64,000 nucleotides of DNA. Source: Diploscapter coronatus (lineage: Eukaryota; Nematoda; Chromadorea; Rhabditida; Rhabditidae). Made by a program: the position numbers and the translations under genes. Under the pieces are notes generated by a model, which was not told where the DNA came from, did not search any database, and saw nothing but the letters and a program-made list of their open reading frames with translations. Position 1 is the first letter of the stretch, and each line of letters starts with the position of its first letter. Shown here one piece after another: positions 1-12,019 of the stretch. The stretch lies in assembly GCA_964036155.1 (NCBI GenBank), contig OZ038422.1, positions 77,461,201 to 77,525,200 of the forward strand, in the 5' to 3' direction.

Positions 1-1043
1 AAATTAGATAATTTTTAATATTTCGGATTTTCAGGGGAAAATCACATAAAGGAATAAAGAAATAGGATTTGTTTCACGTTTTGATTGATTCTCGAGAAAA
101 TTTCGAGTTGTGTGAAAAGAGGGAAAAAAGAAGAACAGCTCTGGAGAGTCAAGGATAAATGAAGGATATATCTGAAGATCCGAAGGATATCTGGGGTTAG
201 ATGGATTTGCTAGGATTTTTGCTAGGAGGCAGGGCAAGGCTGTCTCAGACTCAAGTTCTAACTCTTTCCCTCCTCCCCCTTTCTTGCTTCCTTCCTCTTG
301 CTCAATTTTGTGCTGTTTTACTCTGACCGCTGCTGCAAAAACCCGATGATATTTTATGCTCAGAACTTATGACAAAAAGACATTCGAATCGTTTTAGACA
401 TTCCAAATGCTTTTCTTCCGATATTTTTAACTATGGAAAGAGATATGGAGATTGAAAGGAGAAAAAGAATATTTGAATCAAATGTTTTTTTACATCCCAG
501 GCGTTTTTGTCCCTCTAGCCTTAACTATGAAGAAATATAGGAAAAAGATGCAGAAAGTGACCAACTATTGAGCATAAAACTGAATGGGAGTGAGTGTAAA
601 ACGATATGTGCAATATCTGCATAGTCATTCAGACGGAGTTAGCCGTTGGCTAGTGTTCAAAATGGCTCAAAAGATCCGATTTTATGTTCCGCCTTTATCC
701 TTTACTTTCAACATTCTAATCATACTTCTTTCTTTTATCTATCTTACTTCCTCACATTATTTCTCCTCAGTTTTTACTCTCACAATTACTATCAGAATTC
801 TAATAAGATCGTTTTCTCTATTTCTCTTCCAAATCAATGCTATCTATTGGAAACTTTAATCTTCTAACAAACGTAATCTTGCAATAACAATTTATGAATA
901 ACAATTTGTGAATAACAACTTTTGATAAAATAAAATAACAGGACCCAAGTTTTAGGCCCTTTTAATAATGACAGATTGATTGGTCCCATAATCAAAAATT
1001 TCATTAAGAAGCTGGACTTCATCAATCTGTCATTTACAAATTG
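1..1043. other. intergenic, no gene seen
   Basis: No frame here shows coding character or a recognisable exon. From about 883 to 925 there is a short tandem array of a roughly 15-bp AT-rich unit (three imperfect copies of AATAACAATTTGTG). Bases 967-980 and 1021-1034 form a perfect 14-bp inverted repeat, AATGACAGATTGAT, around a 40-bp loop, just beyond the 3' end of the crn-5 homologue. Confidence 0.6.
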
Positions 1044-2520
1044 TCAAAATTTAAACTCCCTAGCATTGTCAGGTTTCTCCAGATGAAGCTGAATAGTTTT
1101 CTCATTTTTTAATTTCAAAAAACCCCCACCTGTATTAAAGGTGTCAAGCGTGAATTTGTGCTGGAAAATCTCCTTCTGAAATCAGAAAATTTTCGATTTT
1201 TAAATTCACAAATAAGTGCTTTCAAAATTAAGTTGAACTCTAGAGATACGTTTAATTTTAAGATTGATTTTTTATGAATCTGTTACCTGGAACGCGAAAA
1301 TTTCTTTGGCTGCAGATTTCGCGAAGCTCAGGGCCTGTTCGTACTCTTCCACGTCGAAAATACCGCTCGAATCGGAACAAACTTGTTGGGCTTCTCCCTT
1401 GAAATGTTCACTTGAAAAATAGACTAAAATTTTGGAGGTGTTACAAAATCACTATTTTTCATATTTTCAACAGTAAAGAAACGTCTATTAGCATAAAAAT
1501 GTTGAAAATTATAAGAAAAATATATTTTTATGGAAAATTAAAAAAATACATATTTTAAAAATAATGATTATTTGAATGAAATTCCTACATCCTCAGTTCT
1601 GACCATCGCGAAAACGAACGTTGCATCGGCCTTCTGCTCGGTGCGTTTGTCCGGGTCCACGATCAATTCGCCGTTCACGCGACACACTTCCACTCCACAG
1701 AATGGGGCTCTGGAGAAATAGTCCAAAATCATTAAATTAAAAATTTCTCCTATGAAAATCCCAATGAACAAAATATATTCCGAATGATTTTTCATCGCAA
1801 ATTATTTGTCGAATAAAAAAAGATTCTTCGCTCAATAAATCTAAAATTTTAAAAATGACCTAATCGGTACAGCATTATCGAGAACGGCAAACCCAGCAGC
1901 AGTGAGAGCTGCCGCAGACAGAGAGCCGTCGTCTTGCAGGGAATGAATTGTGACCTAAAATATTCAAATTTAGAAAAAAAATAGAGACTTAAATTTTGTA
2001 GAAATTCACCATAAGACAGGTCCTAGGAAAGAGATTCGTGATGACCAGATGTTTCAGAGTCGAATGAATAAGATCATTTAGCTGAAAATTAAAATCAATC
2101 TTAAAAATAAAATAACACAATTTACCTTATGATGTGCCGCATCACCGTCCTGCTTTCTGAAACTCACATCCAAAGAGAGACAATCGTTGTTTCGACGGGA
2201 AATGTGGACGTCACCTGAAGTTTCGTTGGCTTTTTAAAAATTTATTTGAATTTTGTATCTTTTATAAAATTTTGGATAAACTATAGAAATTTTAAAAATC
2301 TATAATTACACTGAAACTTGTCTAACTTTCATTAGAGAATAATATAACAAAAGGAGGCGCAATTGAAAGAATTTTCTTTAACGAAGATCAGCTTACCAGG
2401 CCCACTACAAGACGCCCAGAGGTAGGTTTTTCCCTGCGAAAACGAGCAACTCCCGTCGGCACGTTGCAACGTGCCCACTTGACACTTCATCTCGCGAAGA
2501 CGACCTTTCAAAGACGTCAT
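1044..2520 (-). CDS. crn-5: exosome subunit EXOSC5/Rrp46 (CRN-5-like)
   Basis: This is an RNase PH-fold subunit of the RNA exosome core ring, which supports 3'-5' RNA decay and processing; the C. elegans orthologue CRN-5 was also named for cell-death DNA degradation. Exons read on the minus strand: 2397-2520, 2126-2214, 2010-2081, 1860-1954, 1589-1709, about 1287-1410 and 1044-1175. The N-terminus has the family pattern GTLQRADGSCSFSQG (compare human LLSRPDGSASFLQG), then SGPGDVHISRR, LQDDGSLSAAALTAA and APFCGV. The ATG at 2520 lies 2 nt after a TTGTAG acceptor, so it is taken as the start. It follows crn-3 by 348 bp, probably as the last gene of the operon. The junction between exons 5 and 6 does not keep frame with the GT-AG sites I can see, and the last 40 residues may be mis-spliced. 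Confidence 0.88.
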
Positions 2521-2868
2521 TTCTACAATTTAAATATGAAGTCCTTTAAAAGTAAGGAAAATGATGCCACTAAAAACTTGGGAGATAACACAATTGAAAT
2601 TAAAATATGGAGTCATATAAAATTCTTAAAATATGACGCTATCTCAGAATTTGAAAAATCTAAAAAGTAATGTTAGGCCAAAAATGGAAAGTATCCAAAC
2701 GATTGTTAAACGTTTGATATGCCAATGATAAAAAATAAACTGATCAAAATTAAAATTTATTCTACTTGGTAATGATAAAAAAAATCAACAAAACAACACC
2801 AACAACAACAAAAGTGGTAAAAATAACGATCAAGTGCAAATGTACCTAGAATTGTTTAGGTAAAAACA
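2521..2868 (-). promoter_or_regulatory. crn-3/crn-5 intercistronic region
   Basis: A 348-bp gap. On the minus strand it holds AATAAA (plus-strand 2756-2761) for the upstream gene, then a TTGTAG acceptor at 2523-2524, two bases before the crn-5 ATG. This is the layout expected for SL2-type trans-splicing inside a nematode operon. Inference from layout only; no transcript data. Confidence 0.5.
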
Positions 2869-5800
2869 TTATTTTTCTTGATTTTTCCCTTCCTCTTCTT
2901 TTCGCCTTTTCGCTTCTCGCTTTTCCAGAATTTGATAGCATTCGTAGGGAGAGACCCATTCCTCTAGTTCTTTCACGATCGAATTCACCAGTTTGCGTTT
3001 GTACTGAAATTTTTATTCTTTAGAAAATGTTGTAGGACAAATTTTGGAAAAAAAATTAAGAAAATATATAAGTTAAACTTTGAATAAATAAAATTTATGA
3101 AGAAATTGGAGATAATTTATTTTAAACAAATTGTTTACCTTATTCCTTCCAACCACCGTGATCTCCTTTTCAGAACCAGACAGACCAAGTAGCACCGGCA
3201 GATAAGAATCTCGTTGCAGTTTCTTAAGGACGTCCTCAATTTAAAAAATAAAAACTGTCGATTTTTAATTTTATACCTGCTTGACACCTGCATCGTTGAG
3301 CAATTCTTCGGGGAGGCCGCCAATTTCTTCATCGAAGTTTGTGTGCGAAAAGTCGATGTTGCATCTGGAAAATAGTTTTCTTTAAATAAGAAACGAGTAG
3401 TCTATTTTTGGAAAAGGTCTAAATAACGACCTTTTAATGCCGTTTCCCTCATTAAAATGAACAATGTAATCTTCAATTCAGATTTAAAATCTTCCGAAAA
3501 AATTCCTCAAAAATCAAATAAAGTTACTAAAATAAAACTACCTGAGCAGCGCTTTTGCGGCCGTCATCCTATTCATCTCATCCACATATTTCTCAAGTAA
3601 ATTCGAGCGGTTTTCGTCGCTGCTCGCAGAAGTCAAAGACTTCTTTTCCTGGGGAAGAACTCTAGCCGACCAGACAATTCTGAAGATAGCAAAAAAAGTA
3701 AGGTTAAAAACTCTAAAATCTAAATTTTTCACTTTTCGAATTTTTGAAAGATAAAATATAATATCGCTTCGATTTTAATAACAAACAATTACTTGTAAAT
3801 CTCATTGGAAAACTGCTTGACGAGAGGTGGCAGGGGGTAGCAGCAGGCCAAAATCTCCTGTTCTGCTCGGGGCAGGGACTGAATTTTAAAACTTAAAATA
3901 TCTCTTTTCCTTATTTAAATTATTCTACTTCCGCAATGTGAAGCATTTGATAAGTGGGCATGACGAATTCGGGGCCTTCGTCTTCGGAACGAGCCGCCTG
4001 GTTGCGCCACTGAGAGAGGCCTAAAACGAAAGATATTTTTAAAAATTTGTTACAATTTTTAGAAAAAATCAACTAGGAAGAAAATTGTTTTCTGAATATT
4101 TCGGGGACAAACTTCTTATTATTTTTAATCTATAAAAAGGAATGATTATTTTCTCTTTAGAAATAAAAAAATTACCTGTCAAAGCATGCATTTGTTGATT
4201 GTTGAGTTGCCTTTTGGAAAGCGACAGACATTTCTCCGAATCGAATTTCGGCTTCTCGTAAACTCGAGCGCAGCAGGATTTGCTGTTTTCATAGACGAAC
4301 TGAAAAAGCCGATCAAAATAAGTCAACAAAATTGAGAAGAAAACATCGATCAGAATTTGAAAAAATCAATAACTTTACCTGCAAAGCCTCAATTCCCTTC
4401 TTCAAGAGCTCTTCCCTCAAGACGTCATAGCAATAGAGCAGATAATGGGTGTCCTGACGAGCGTAGGAAATCAGATGTTTGGGAAGGGGTCTGGAGACAA
4501 AATGTTTGTAAAATTAAAAGATAGAAAAATAAAAGGCACAAAAATAAAACGTTACCTGACTCTCCAATCTGCCAACTGATATTGCTTGTCCAACGTTTCC
4601 CCGGCGATTTTGAACACGATGTGTGCGAGACTGAACTTCTTGAATTCCAGCTTTTTGGCTGCCCTGAAAACCTTATTTGAATATTTTTCAATCTTCGAAA
4701 GTTCTAAGATCTCACCAATAAGTGTCGAACATGTTTACGACGTAGATTCCGAAATCCCTCTGGAGCCAGTCGACATCCGATGAGCTACCGTGGAAAACCT
4801 GAACAACACGAATTTGGAAAATACATCAATTTTCATTCATACTTTCTTGAGCATTTTATAAATTTCTCAGAAAATGCAAAATATGAAAATTTCACATAAT
4901 CTCTCCAATGAACTTTTATTTATTTAATTTTTTTTTAAAAGCACCACCTTTTCATAATATGTTAGTTTTACTAACCTTCAGAATATTTGGATCCGTGAAT
5001 GGCTCATTGAGTGCATGCATGTCCTTCCAAATCGGGAAGGGATCGACGATGAAGTCAGTCGTTCTCGTGGAGATTTGGACGAGACAACAAAGGCCCAAGA
5101 AGGAGCGATCGCAATGGTGCTCAAACAATATTTACTTATTTTCCCTTTCTTTGTCGTTGTATTCCCAAATTTATTCGTTTTTAGCCTTGTCTTTCTTTGA
5201 TTTTCTAATCTTTGTTATTGATTTTTTCTCGAACTTTACTCTTTTACTTCCGAATATTTGCCGTTTTTCATTTTTCAAATCAAAACCAAACCTCCAAATC
5301 AACCGCAAACTCCCTCTCCTTGTTCAGAATTCCGATCAATTCATCAAGTTTCGCTTTGGAATCAACCAACACTATTTCTTGAGTTTCCAGGATGATGCTT
5401 TTCTGAAAAGATAAAATGTTTTTAAATGATTTAAGAAAAAAAAAATACTTACGATAGGCTTCTTCGAATTGAGCTGTTGTTCGGGAATTTTGAGGTGTTC
5501 GAGTTCAAAAGCGTAAGGATGCAGAGATTGGGCCATGTCTGATTGCCAGGTTCTGATTTTTGGTTATTAAAATTGTAAAACTAAATTGAATTTTTAATGA
5601 AAATAAAATTTGTGATAAAAATATTTGAGATTTTTCTTTTCAATTATTTCTATTAATGCATAAAACAAGAAAAAAAGGTGATTTAATTTTATAAAGGGAT
5701 AAAGTAAGCATGAATTTTAAATTTATAAAAAAAATCTACAATGAAAACCCTACCTTTTCCCCCTCTTTCCCTTTCCTTCGTCCATATCAATGACCGTCAG

Positions 5801-7280
5801 GTTGCTTGCCAAAGGAGCTTTTGCGTGATGTTTGGTGACGAGTTTCGGTTTGAAGGGCTCTTCAGAATTGTCGATACAGAACGAAAAACTGTACTTCTTT
5901 TGGGGTTTTTCGATGTGCATCTGAAAAAAATAAAATTGCTTAAAAGTAGTAAAGTTTAGTCTACGAAAGAAAAGCTAGCATTTGACTTGGAGATTTCTCA
6001 TCTTTTCGATTGAACGAGTAATAATACATAGTCCGGACTTTCACCATTTCGAATGTTTCGAAAAAATAGAGCTGAGTCAAAGAGTAATCGTAGGGCTTAA
6101 AAATAAAAAGAATAAACTTACAGCAACCTTCCTGGTGTTCATATCAGCGTCCCGCTGCCGCATTCTCTGAGCCAAAAGCGATGGAAGATTTGTAGCTATT
6201 CTTCGAATCGCAGCGGCCTTGTCTTCTAAAAAAATCCAATTAAGTTCAAAAATGATTAGATTTAGAAGTAGAAACTTTTTACCCGCAGTCAAATGCTTTC
6301 TGGTGGATTCAGCCCCGACCACCTGCTTCGGAATTTTCACGATCTCATCCCGCTGAGCTTTGTCCAGCGCGTCGATGATCATGTGCTGGAAAAAAAAGCT
6401 TTTAGAAAATAGTGTCAAGTCTATTCTTCAGAAAATTCAAATATCAAAGCTTCTGATTTGAATATAGTTTTTCGTTCAAATCATTTTTTCATTTTGCAAA
6501 AAGTAATTTTTAGAAAAAAATATTAATTAAAAAAATAAAAATTCTTACGATATCCCCACAGAGATTGTCCGTGGCGGTGATCGTTCGCTCGATGAGCTGA
6601 GCGACTTCAGCCGTTTCCAATTTGGGCGGCTGCACACCGGTGCCGGCTTTGCGCATCAGTTTCTTCATTCTGAAATTTGTTTTCTTATTTTTATTTAAAG
6701 ACAAAATTTAAAGGTTTTTTTTTTTTTTTTTTAAATTTATTTATCGAATTAAATTAATAATTTTTAGAATGAATAAAAAATTTAACTCACAAATTATGGA
6801 TCCTGATTTCCTGTTGTTCAATCAACGCATTACAGGCCGGATAAGTTTTGGTCAAGGTGAGCACATCCTCGGTGATCAATTTGTTGGATTCCATGACCAA
6901 AGCACGCGCAGCCCGGTTGACTTCCCTGCTGAGGGCCACACTTTTGCTGATTGCTTCCGCATTTTTGCTGCTTTCTGCTGATTTATCACCAAGCTGAAAA
7001 TAATCAAATTTTACAAGAGAAAGCTGAAATAAAAATTAAACTTTTCAGAGCCTCGACCAGCAAAAAGTGTCATATTGAGAGAGAAAAGGCCATGTTTTTT
7101 TCATTTTCTTTTACTGAAAGATGACCTTTTCAATGGATCAAGTTTTTGAAAGATCTACTGAAGATAGTCAAGTTTCATTTTCAGAAATTTAACGAAAATT
7201 AAAAAAAAAAAAAAAAAACATACTTGTTCTTCCTCCTTTTCCTGACCATTATCCCCATTGTCCTGAACCTCATCAGTCAT
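2869..7280 (-). CDS. crn-3: exosome 3'-5' exoribonuclease EXOSC10/Rrp6 (CRN-3-like)
   Basis: This is the nuclear catalytic DEDD-family exoribonuclease attached to the exosome. About 19 short exons encode roughly 730 residues. An N-terminal PMC2NT-like helical region (exons near 6122-6996) is followed by the exonuclease domain. FAVDLEHH (about residue 330) gives the first acidic pair, [13 protein letters not shown] the third residue, and [14 protein letters not shown] the fourth acidic residue with the DEDDy tyrosine. LMQISTRTEDF-like text ([14 protein letters not shown]) matches the family closely. An HRDC-like region follows ([20 protein letters not shown]), then a Lys-rich tail ending at TAA 2869. 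The tail is shorter than in human EXOSC10 (885 aa). The ATG at 7280 directly abuts a TTTTTCAG acceptor. All active-site residues seem present, so the enzyme should be active. Confidence 0.92.
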
Positions 7281-7906
7281 CTGAAAAATTATTTTTAGAA
7301 AAAAAAAACATTTAAAATCAAGATATTACATGGTTTCAATTTAAAACCAAAAAAAATCATAAAATTTGAAAAAAAAAAAAATAGAGCAATGACTTTATTG
7401 TGCTATTTGTACAGTAAAAATCGAAAATAACACCCGATTCATGTTTAGCTGAGAATAAATGAAAAAACGATACAAAATAAAATACTATAAAATTCGAATG
7501 GAATGTAACACAGTTAGCAGGCTTTGAAAAATGAAAATAAATAGCGTTCCCTGTAAAAGTAAAACGAAAACGAAAAATCTAAAGCTTCGAAGACTACAAA
7601 GTTGACGGATTACAACCTTTGACTAACTTCCTATTTTCTATCTTCTTAAGAAAGCTTTTTTTTAGATTTCATTTAGAAAAACAAATTTTAAATCTCAAAT
7701 TATCATGACACAAGACATAGGTCAAATATTGCAGAAAAAAGATAGGAAACGATATTTTCTCATACTATTCTTCGGGTCTTTGTAATTGCTAAATTATAGG
7801 ATGATAGCTCTAAAAACTGAACGACAACTACGAGAGTTCAACTTTCAATTTTTTATGTCATGATATTTTGCGGCTCACAAGTTTCAAAAAAATCAAGTAG
7901 CTAACC
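7281..7906 (-). promoter_or_regulatory. algn-9/crn-3 intercistronic region
   Basis: A 626-bp AT-rich gap between the algn-9 stop and the crn-3 start. A minus-strand AATAAA sits at plus positions 7394-7399, about 110 nt before the acceptor at 7281-7282 that immediately precedes the crn-3 ATG. A short inverted repeat around ATCATGACA lies near 7702 and 7857. No coding sequence is seen. The spacing from poly(A) signal to acceptor is typical of nematode operons. Confidence 0.5.
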
Positions 7907-10900
7907 TTATTTTCGTTTCGTGGCCGGGATTCTTTCGTAAAGAACATAATCCGAAAACACCGTGTGTTTGGGCGTGAAGTAGGGTACGTAGAAAGCGCGA
8001 TAGAAGAAGTGGGAATATTCTGATAGCAGGAACGGGTGAGAGGCCACTCTTCGGAAGGTTTCCGTCTGAAAATCGAAATTTTCGAAAGTTAAGAAACTAA
8101 AAATACCATTTCTCCGTAACCCGGCTCCAATTCAGTCCGTTTTTCCTCAGGCACTTCCAAATCGATCACATAGTCGCAGCTGTCGAGGTCCACGTATCTG
8201 AAAATTAACAAAAAACCTTAGTACCATTTCTTGCAAAAATCTTATTATGGGCCCTAACTATTTGACGTCGATTTATTCTTTTCTTGCACTCCTTGACTCC
8301 TAATTTCGGATATAGCTACAAAAAGTCTCAATTTTAGATGAAACAAACTGCTTACCTAGAAGGTTCCTCCTTATTCTGATCGTTCATCTCTGTCGGAATT
8401 TCCTGAGTAGCCCTTGGGAGCCGCATTGTCGGGTAGTATTTTGGCAGGAGGCCTCGGAATTCACTCTTCAGAAAATGGAGATGAACCCTCCTTTTCCTCC
8501 CATGCTTATCGACTGCAGAATGCGGCAGGAAAAACGAAGAAGGAAAGCGGTGCCACTCTTTCCCCACACATAGACGAAGGGGGTCCTGAAAATGTTAACT
8601 TTTTCTCTCAATTCAATTTCTAAACTGAAAATTTTATGTTGTGAAACAGACATAAAAAGATTGTCAAATTTAAAAATAGTCGTAAATAGTGAAATTTTGA
8701 GGTATAAAATCGAGCATTCGGTTTAGGAAAGGTCAATACTATCAATAGTTTTGATTTCTTCGTAAATGTTCAGATTTTATAATAAAAAATTGGAAGAAAA
8801 TCTCACATTTCTAATGGAAAAGTCCAATTTACTGTTTGAGTCCTGCGCCATAAGGTGTTCGTTCAGACTTTTGTAGGTTTCCATCGTCCCGTTGAAGTTG
8901 CGATACAGCGAATAGGTTCTGAAAATTTAACTAAGTTTCAACTAAATGACAACTTATATGGCACCTAGAAAGGGAGACGCAGCAAAAGATGAGCACGACT
9001 ATCCAAAGCCAATTTGATACTGATTCGTCTCGGAAGCGCTCTATTAACCTGAATTTTTAAAAATAAAATCATTGGTTGTAAAATTCCAACTTTTAGATTT
9101 TTAAATTATCTTTTCACAATTTACCTCTGCAAAGCATCCAGAGCAATAGCAGCCATGAGCGTAATTAGAGGGTAGACCGGAAAGAGGAATCGCTCTTCTT
9201 TATGCGCTTGTGAAAAGAAGATCAGACACCAGAAGGCCAGAGTCAAATAGAGCAGGAATACAGGGACGTAGCCGTTCCAATATGAGCCTACTGCTGAAAA
9301 GTTCAATTGTTAAAATCTTATATCAAAAATGAAACACAAGATTAAATCTGTCAGGCACAGTGGATTTCAAAAAAATCTATCACATTCTAATTTTAAAATT
9401 CTTACTGTTCGAGGAAGCAAAGATCTTCCATAAAGGTTTGGAGGATTTCATTCTGTTGTAATTAAAATAAAACCTACGAATTCTAAACTTCCTTGGTACT
9501 CCTGTCGGTGGGAAGTAATGGATATAGCAGCAGATCGACAGAGGGAAAGCGGCAGGGGCGAGAAGAACAAGCAAGTTGCAGTTGAGGAGCAGGTTCTTCA
9601 CGTAGAAAGAGGCCGGAGCGACGCCGTACAGATCGGGGCCGTGAGGGGAGAAGACGTTGTATAAAACGATGTTTAGAGGAGCCTGAAATTATTCTTTTTA
9701 ACGCATAAAGAAAAAGATATACATTTTCTATAGGAAGGATATATGAATGAGCATGTAGGGGGAATTTTTAATTGTGATGAACTTCTATGTAGGAAATGAG
9801 ACTTGCCAAAACCCGCTTTCCATAATAATAGGAATCCACGACCAGCAAGGATCCAACGATCACGATTGCAGAAATCAGAGAGAAATAGAAGAAGTAGTAG
9901 AAGTGGTGTCGGCCTCTGAAATAAAATTCAGTGTTAACTTCAAAAGCGAGGTTAATTTTATTTCAGAGTTAAGCTTAAGCCGAAATTTAAATCATTCATA
10001 ACACATGGTACCTGATGAAGAGCATGTCGATGACAATTGGAAGGCCCAGAATTGCTGCGAAGGGCCATCCGACCAGACCAGAGAGTGCAGTGCAGAAGAT
10101 TGCCCAGAACCTGCAAAAATGTCTTAGAGAATTTGCCAGTTTTGATTTTTAAAAATTAAAAAAAAAAAATAATAATAATAAATAAAAACATACCATCGTT
10201 CCCTCAAATAGGCCGCCATCGCGAGCATGTTCATCGCCATTGCAAAGGACGAAGGCAAAAATGCTGAGCTGAAATTTGAAATAAAAAAATAAAGAAATTT
10301 GAAAATAAACCTCGAAATGAACATTCCGGTGGAAATTAAGGAGAAGAGCACGAAGAATCGACCAACGCCGATGCAGAATCGCTTGCAGACGGCCTGAAGA
10401 TCAATTTTAAACACAAAAAGCATAAGTTTAGTACCTGATAAAGAGCGAATTCTCCAGCCAAAGTGAGCATGCTGATCAGACAGCGCATAGAGAGAAAGAC
10501 ACCAATCTAAAAATAATCAAAGAGTATTTTCTGCATACTTGGTCAAGATAAATGAACGTGCTCACTTTCGAAGACGGCAGAATATTGTAGAGCAGTCGGG
10601 CAGGCATGTAGTGGAGGTAAACGTAGAAGTAGGATCTGAAATTTAAAGAAATCCTCAAAAATATCTTTAAAAAATCCTTTAAAATAACTTGTGAAACAAA
10701 TCTTTCACATACAGTATTTCTGTAGAAAACAACATCAATTGCTTTAAAGATATTTTTTATTTCAAGTGCACACCTTATCGCATAGACGGGTGAATATTCC
10801 CATGTCTGGAGGCCCTCGCCGAACAGCAGAAGATGCAATGGCTCCCAGTAATTGAACACTTCATCGCAGTCAGAAATTGTGCTCCAAAGTGCGGCGGAGA

Positions 10901-11641
10901 GACGGAGGGAGAATAGGATCTGGAAAACAATAATTCGAAACAATAAATTTTACACTAGTTATAAAAATATTAAATTAGAGAAAAAATTGGTTTCATTAAA
11001 ATAAAAATTTGCATACCTTCAAAACGGCGCTATTACTCGGTTGCCAATCGGTGTCCTGTTCGGCCCGAATCATGTACAATTTGGACGGCATCAGGTCCTC
11101 GTCTTCTTCAGTCACAACTTGGGAAGCGTCATTTTTTCTTGATTCATTCGAACTGGAGTTTAAATTTTTATCAAAATTTAAAAAAATACTTTTTAGAAAG
11201 TTCAGATAACTTGGAAGTGAAAGTGTCGATAAATAAGAAAAGTGGGGTGATTTTTCATAGAACTAAATACGACTTTAAATTTGTAAAACTTTCTAAACTA
11301 GTTTGCTTATGAATTCATGAGGTTCGCTTTTCTTCTATTTTTTCTATTACTCTTCTTGTATTTCTCGTTGCATGTCTATCGATTGAAAACCGATCTGCGA
11401 GTAACCTGACGTTTCAAAAAGAGAGGCACCCAGAGAAACAACTTTGTAGTTTGAAAGATAGACAAAAAGAATGAATAGTCGGATTAGCTTTTCATCATAA
11501 GGGTGAATTTTTCATAAAACAGACCGTTTTAAGGAAAAAGAACTTTCCCAACCTATTTGCCGAATTCCTGTGATTGGAGTCTGCGGCAGGCCGTTCCCCC
11601 CTGTTCGTCGACCTTCTCACCAGAGCCATATTCCGGGGCAT
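7907..11641 (-). CDS. algn-9: ALG9-like alpha-1,2-mannosyltransferase (GT22)
   Basis: This is an ER-membrane mannosyltransferase that adds alpha-1,2-linked mannoses from dolichol-phosphate-mannose to the lumenal lipid-linked oligosaccharide of N-glycosylation. About 12 exons give roughly 600 residues. The first lumenal loop has the GT22 signature SDCDEVFNYWEPLH, followed by GEGLQTWEYSPVYAIRSY. Later segments match ALG9 almost word for word: SSAFLPSSF, NIVLYNVFSPHGPDLYG, QAHKEERFLFPVYPLI, GKEWHRFPSSFFLP and PTEMNDQNKEEPSRY. Multiple hydrophobic helices lie between these. The start is set at the MPRNMALV methionine (11641); a splice acceptor lies 57 nt upstream at 11699-11700. The exon 1/2 junction at 11152 keeps frame. 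It lies 378 bp after mrps-22 in the run. Confidence 0.93.
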
Positions 11642-12019
11642 TTTTGAAAATTTCCTGATTGAATTTAGGACCCGCTTCAAATGAAAATCCTCATTAACCT
11701 GAAAAAAATCAATTTTCACAGAAAAATCAAGCTTGAAAAGGTAGTTTCAATGGAAATAACCACTAAAATGAAAATGCTCTGAAAAGAAAACTTGAAAAAT
11801 ACAACTTTATTCTTAACAAGAACAAATCTAATCAACTATTGAGCACTGAGCAATATCTAATAAAACAAACAATGAAATTGTGAAAACACCATTTTCTCAA
11901 TTTTTCCGGGTGCATTTTCAGTTCGAATTACACCTATTCACAATTTGCATGCAGCATTCTGAAAACGTACTTCGAAAATGAGAAATATGGATGCGTTCAT
12001 CAAAATTTTCTAATTTTCC
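11642..12019 (-). promoter_or_regulatory. mrps-22/algn-9 intercistronic region
   Basis: A 378-bp gap with a minus-strand AATAAA at plus 11806-11811 and a strong acceptor (TTTTTTTTCAG) at 11699-11700, about 107 nt later. This fits SL2-type processing between two operon genes. No transcript evidence is available. Confidence 0.5.

Noticed and set aside
4908..5414. 168-codon plus-strand open frame
   Set aside because: Antisense shadow across two crn-3 exons and their intron.
10476..10943. 155-codon unspliced minus frame
   Set aside because: It reads through algn-9 introns; only the exon parts belong to the gene.
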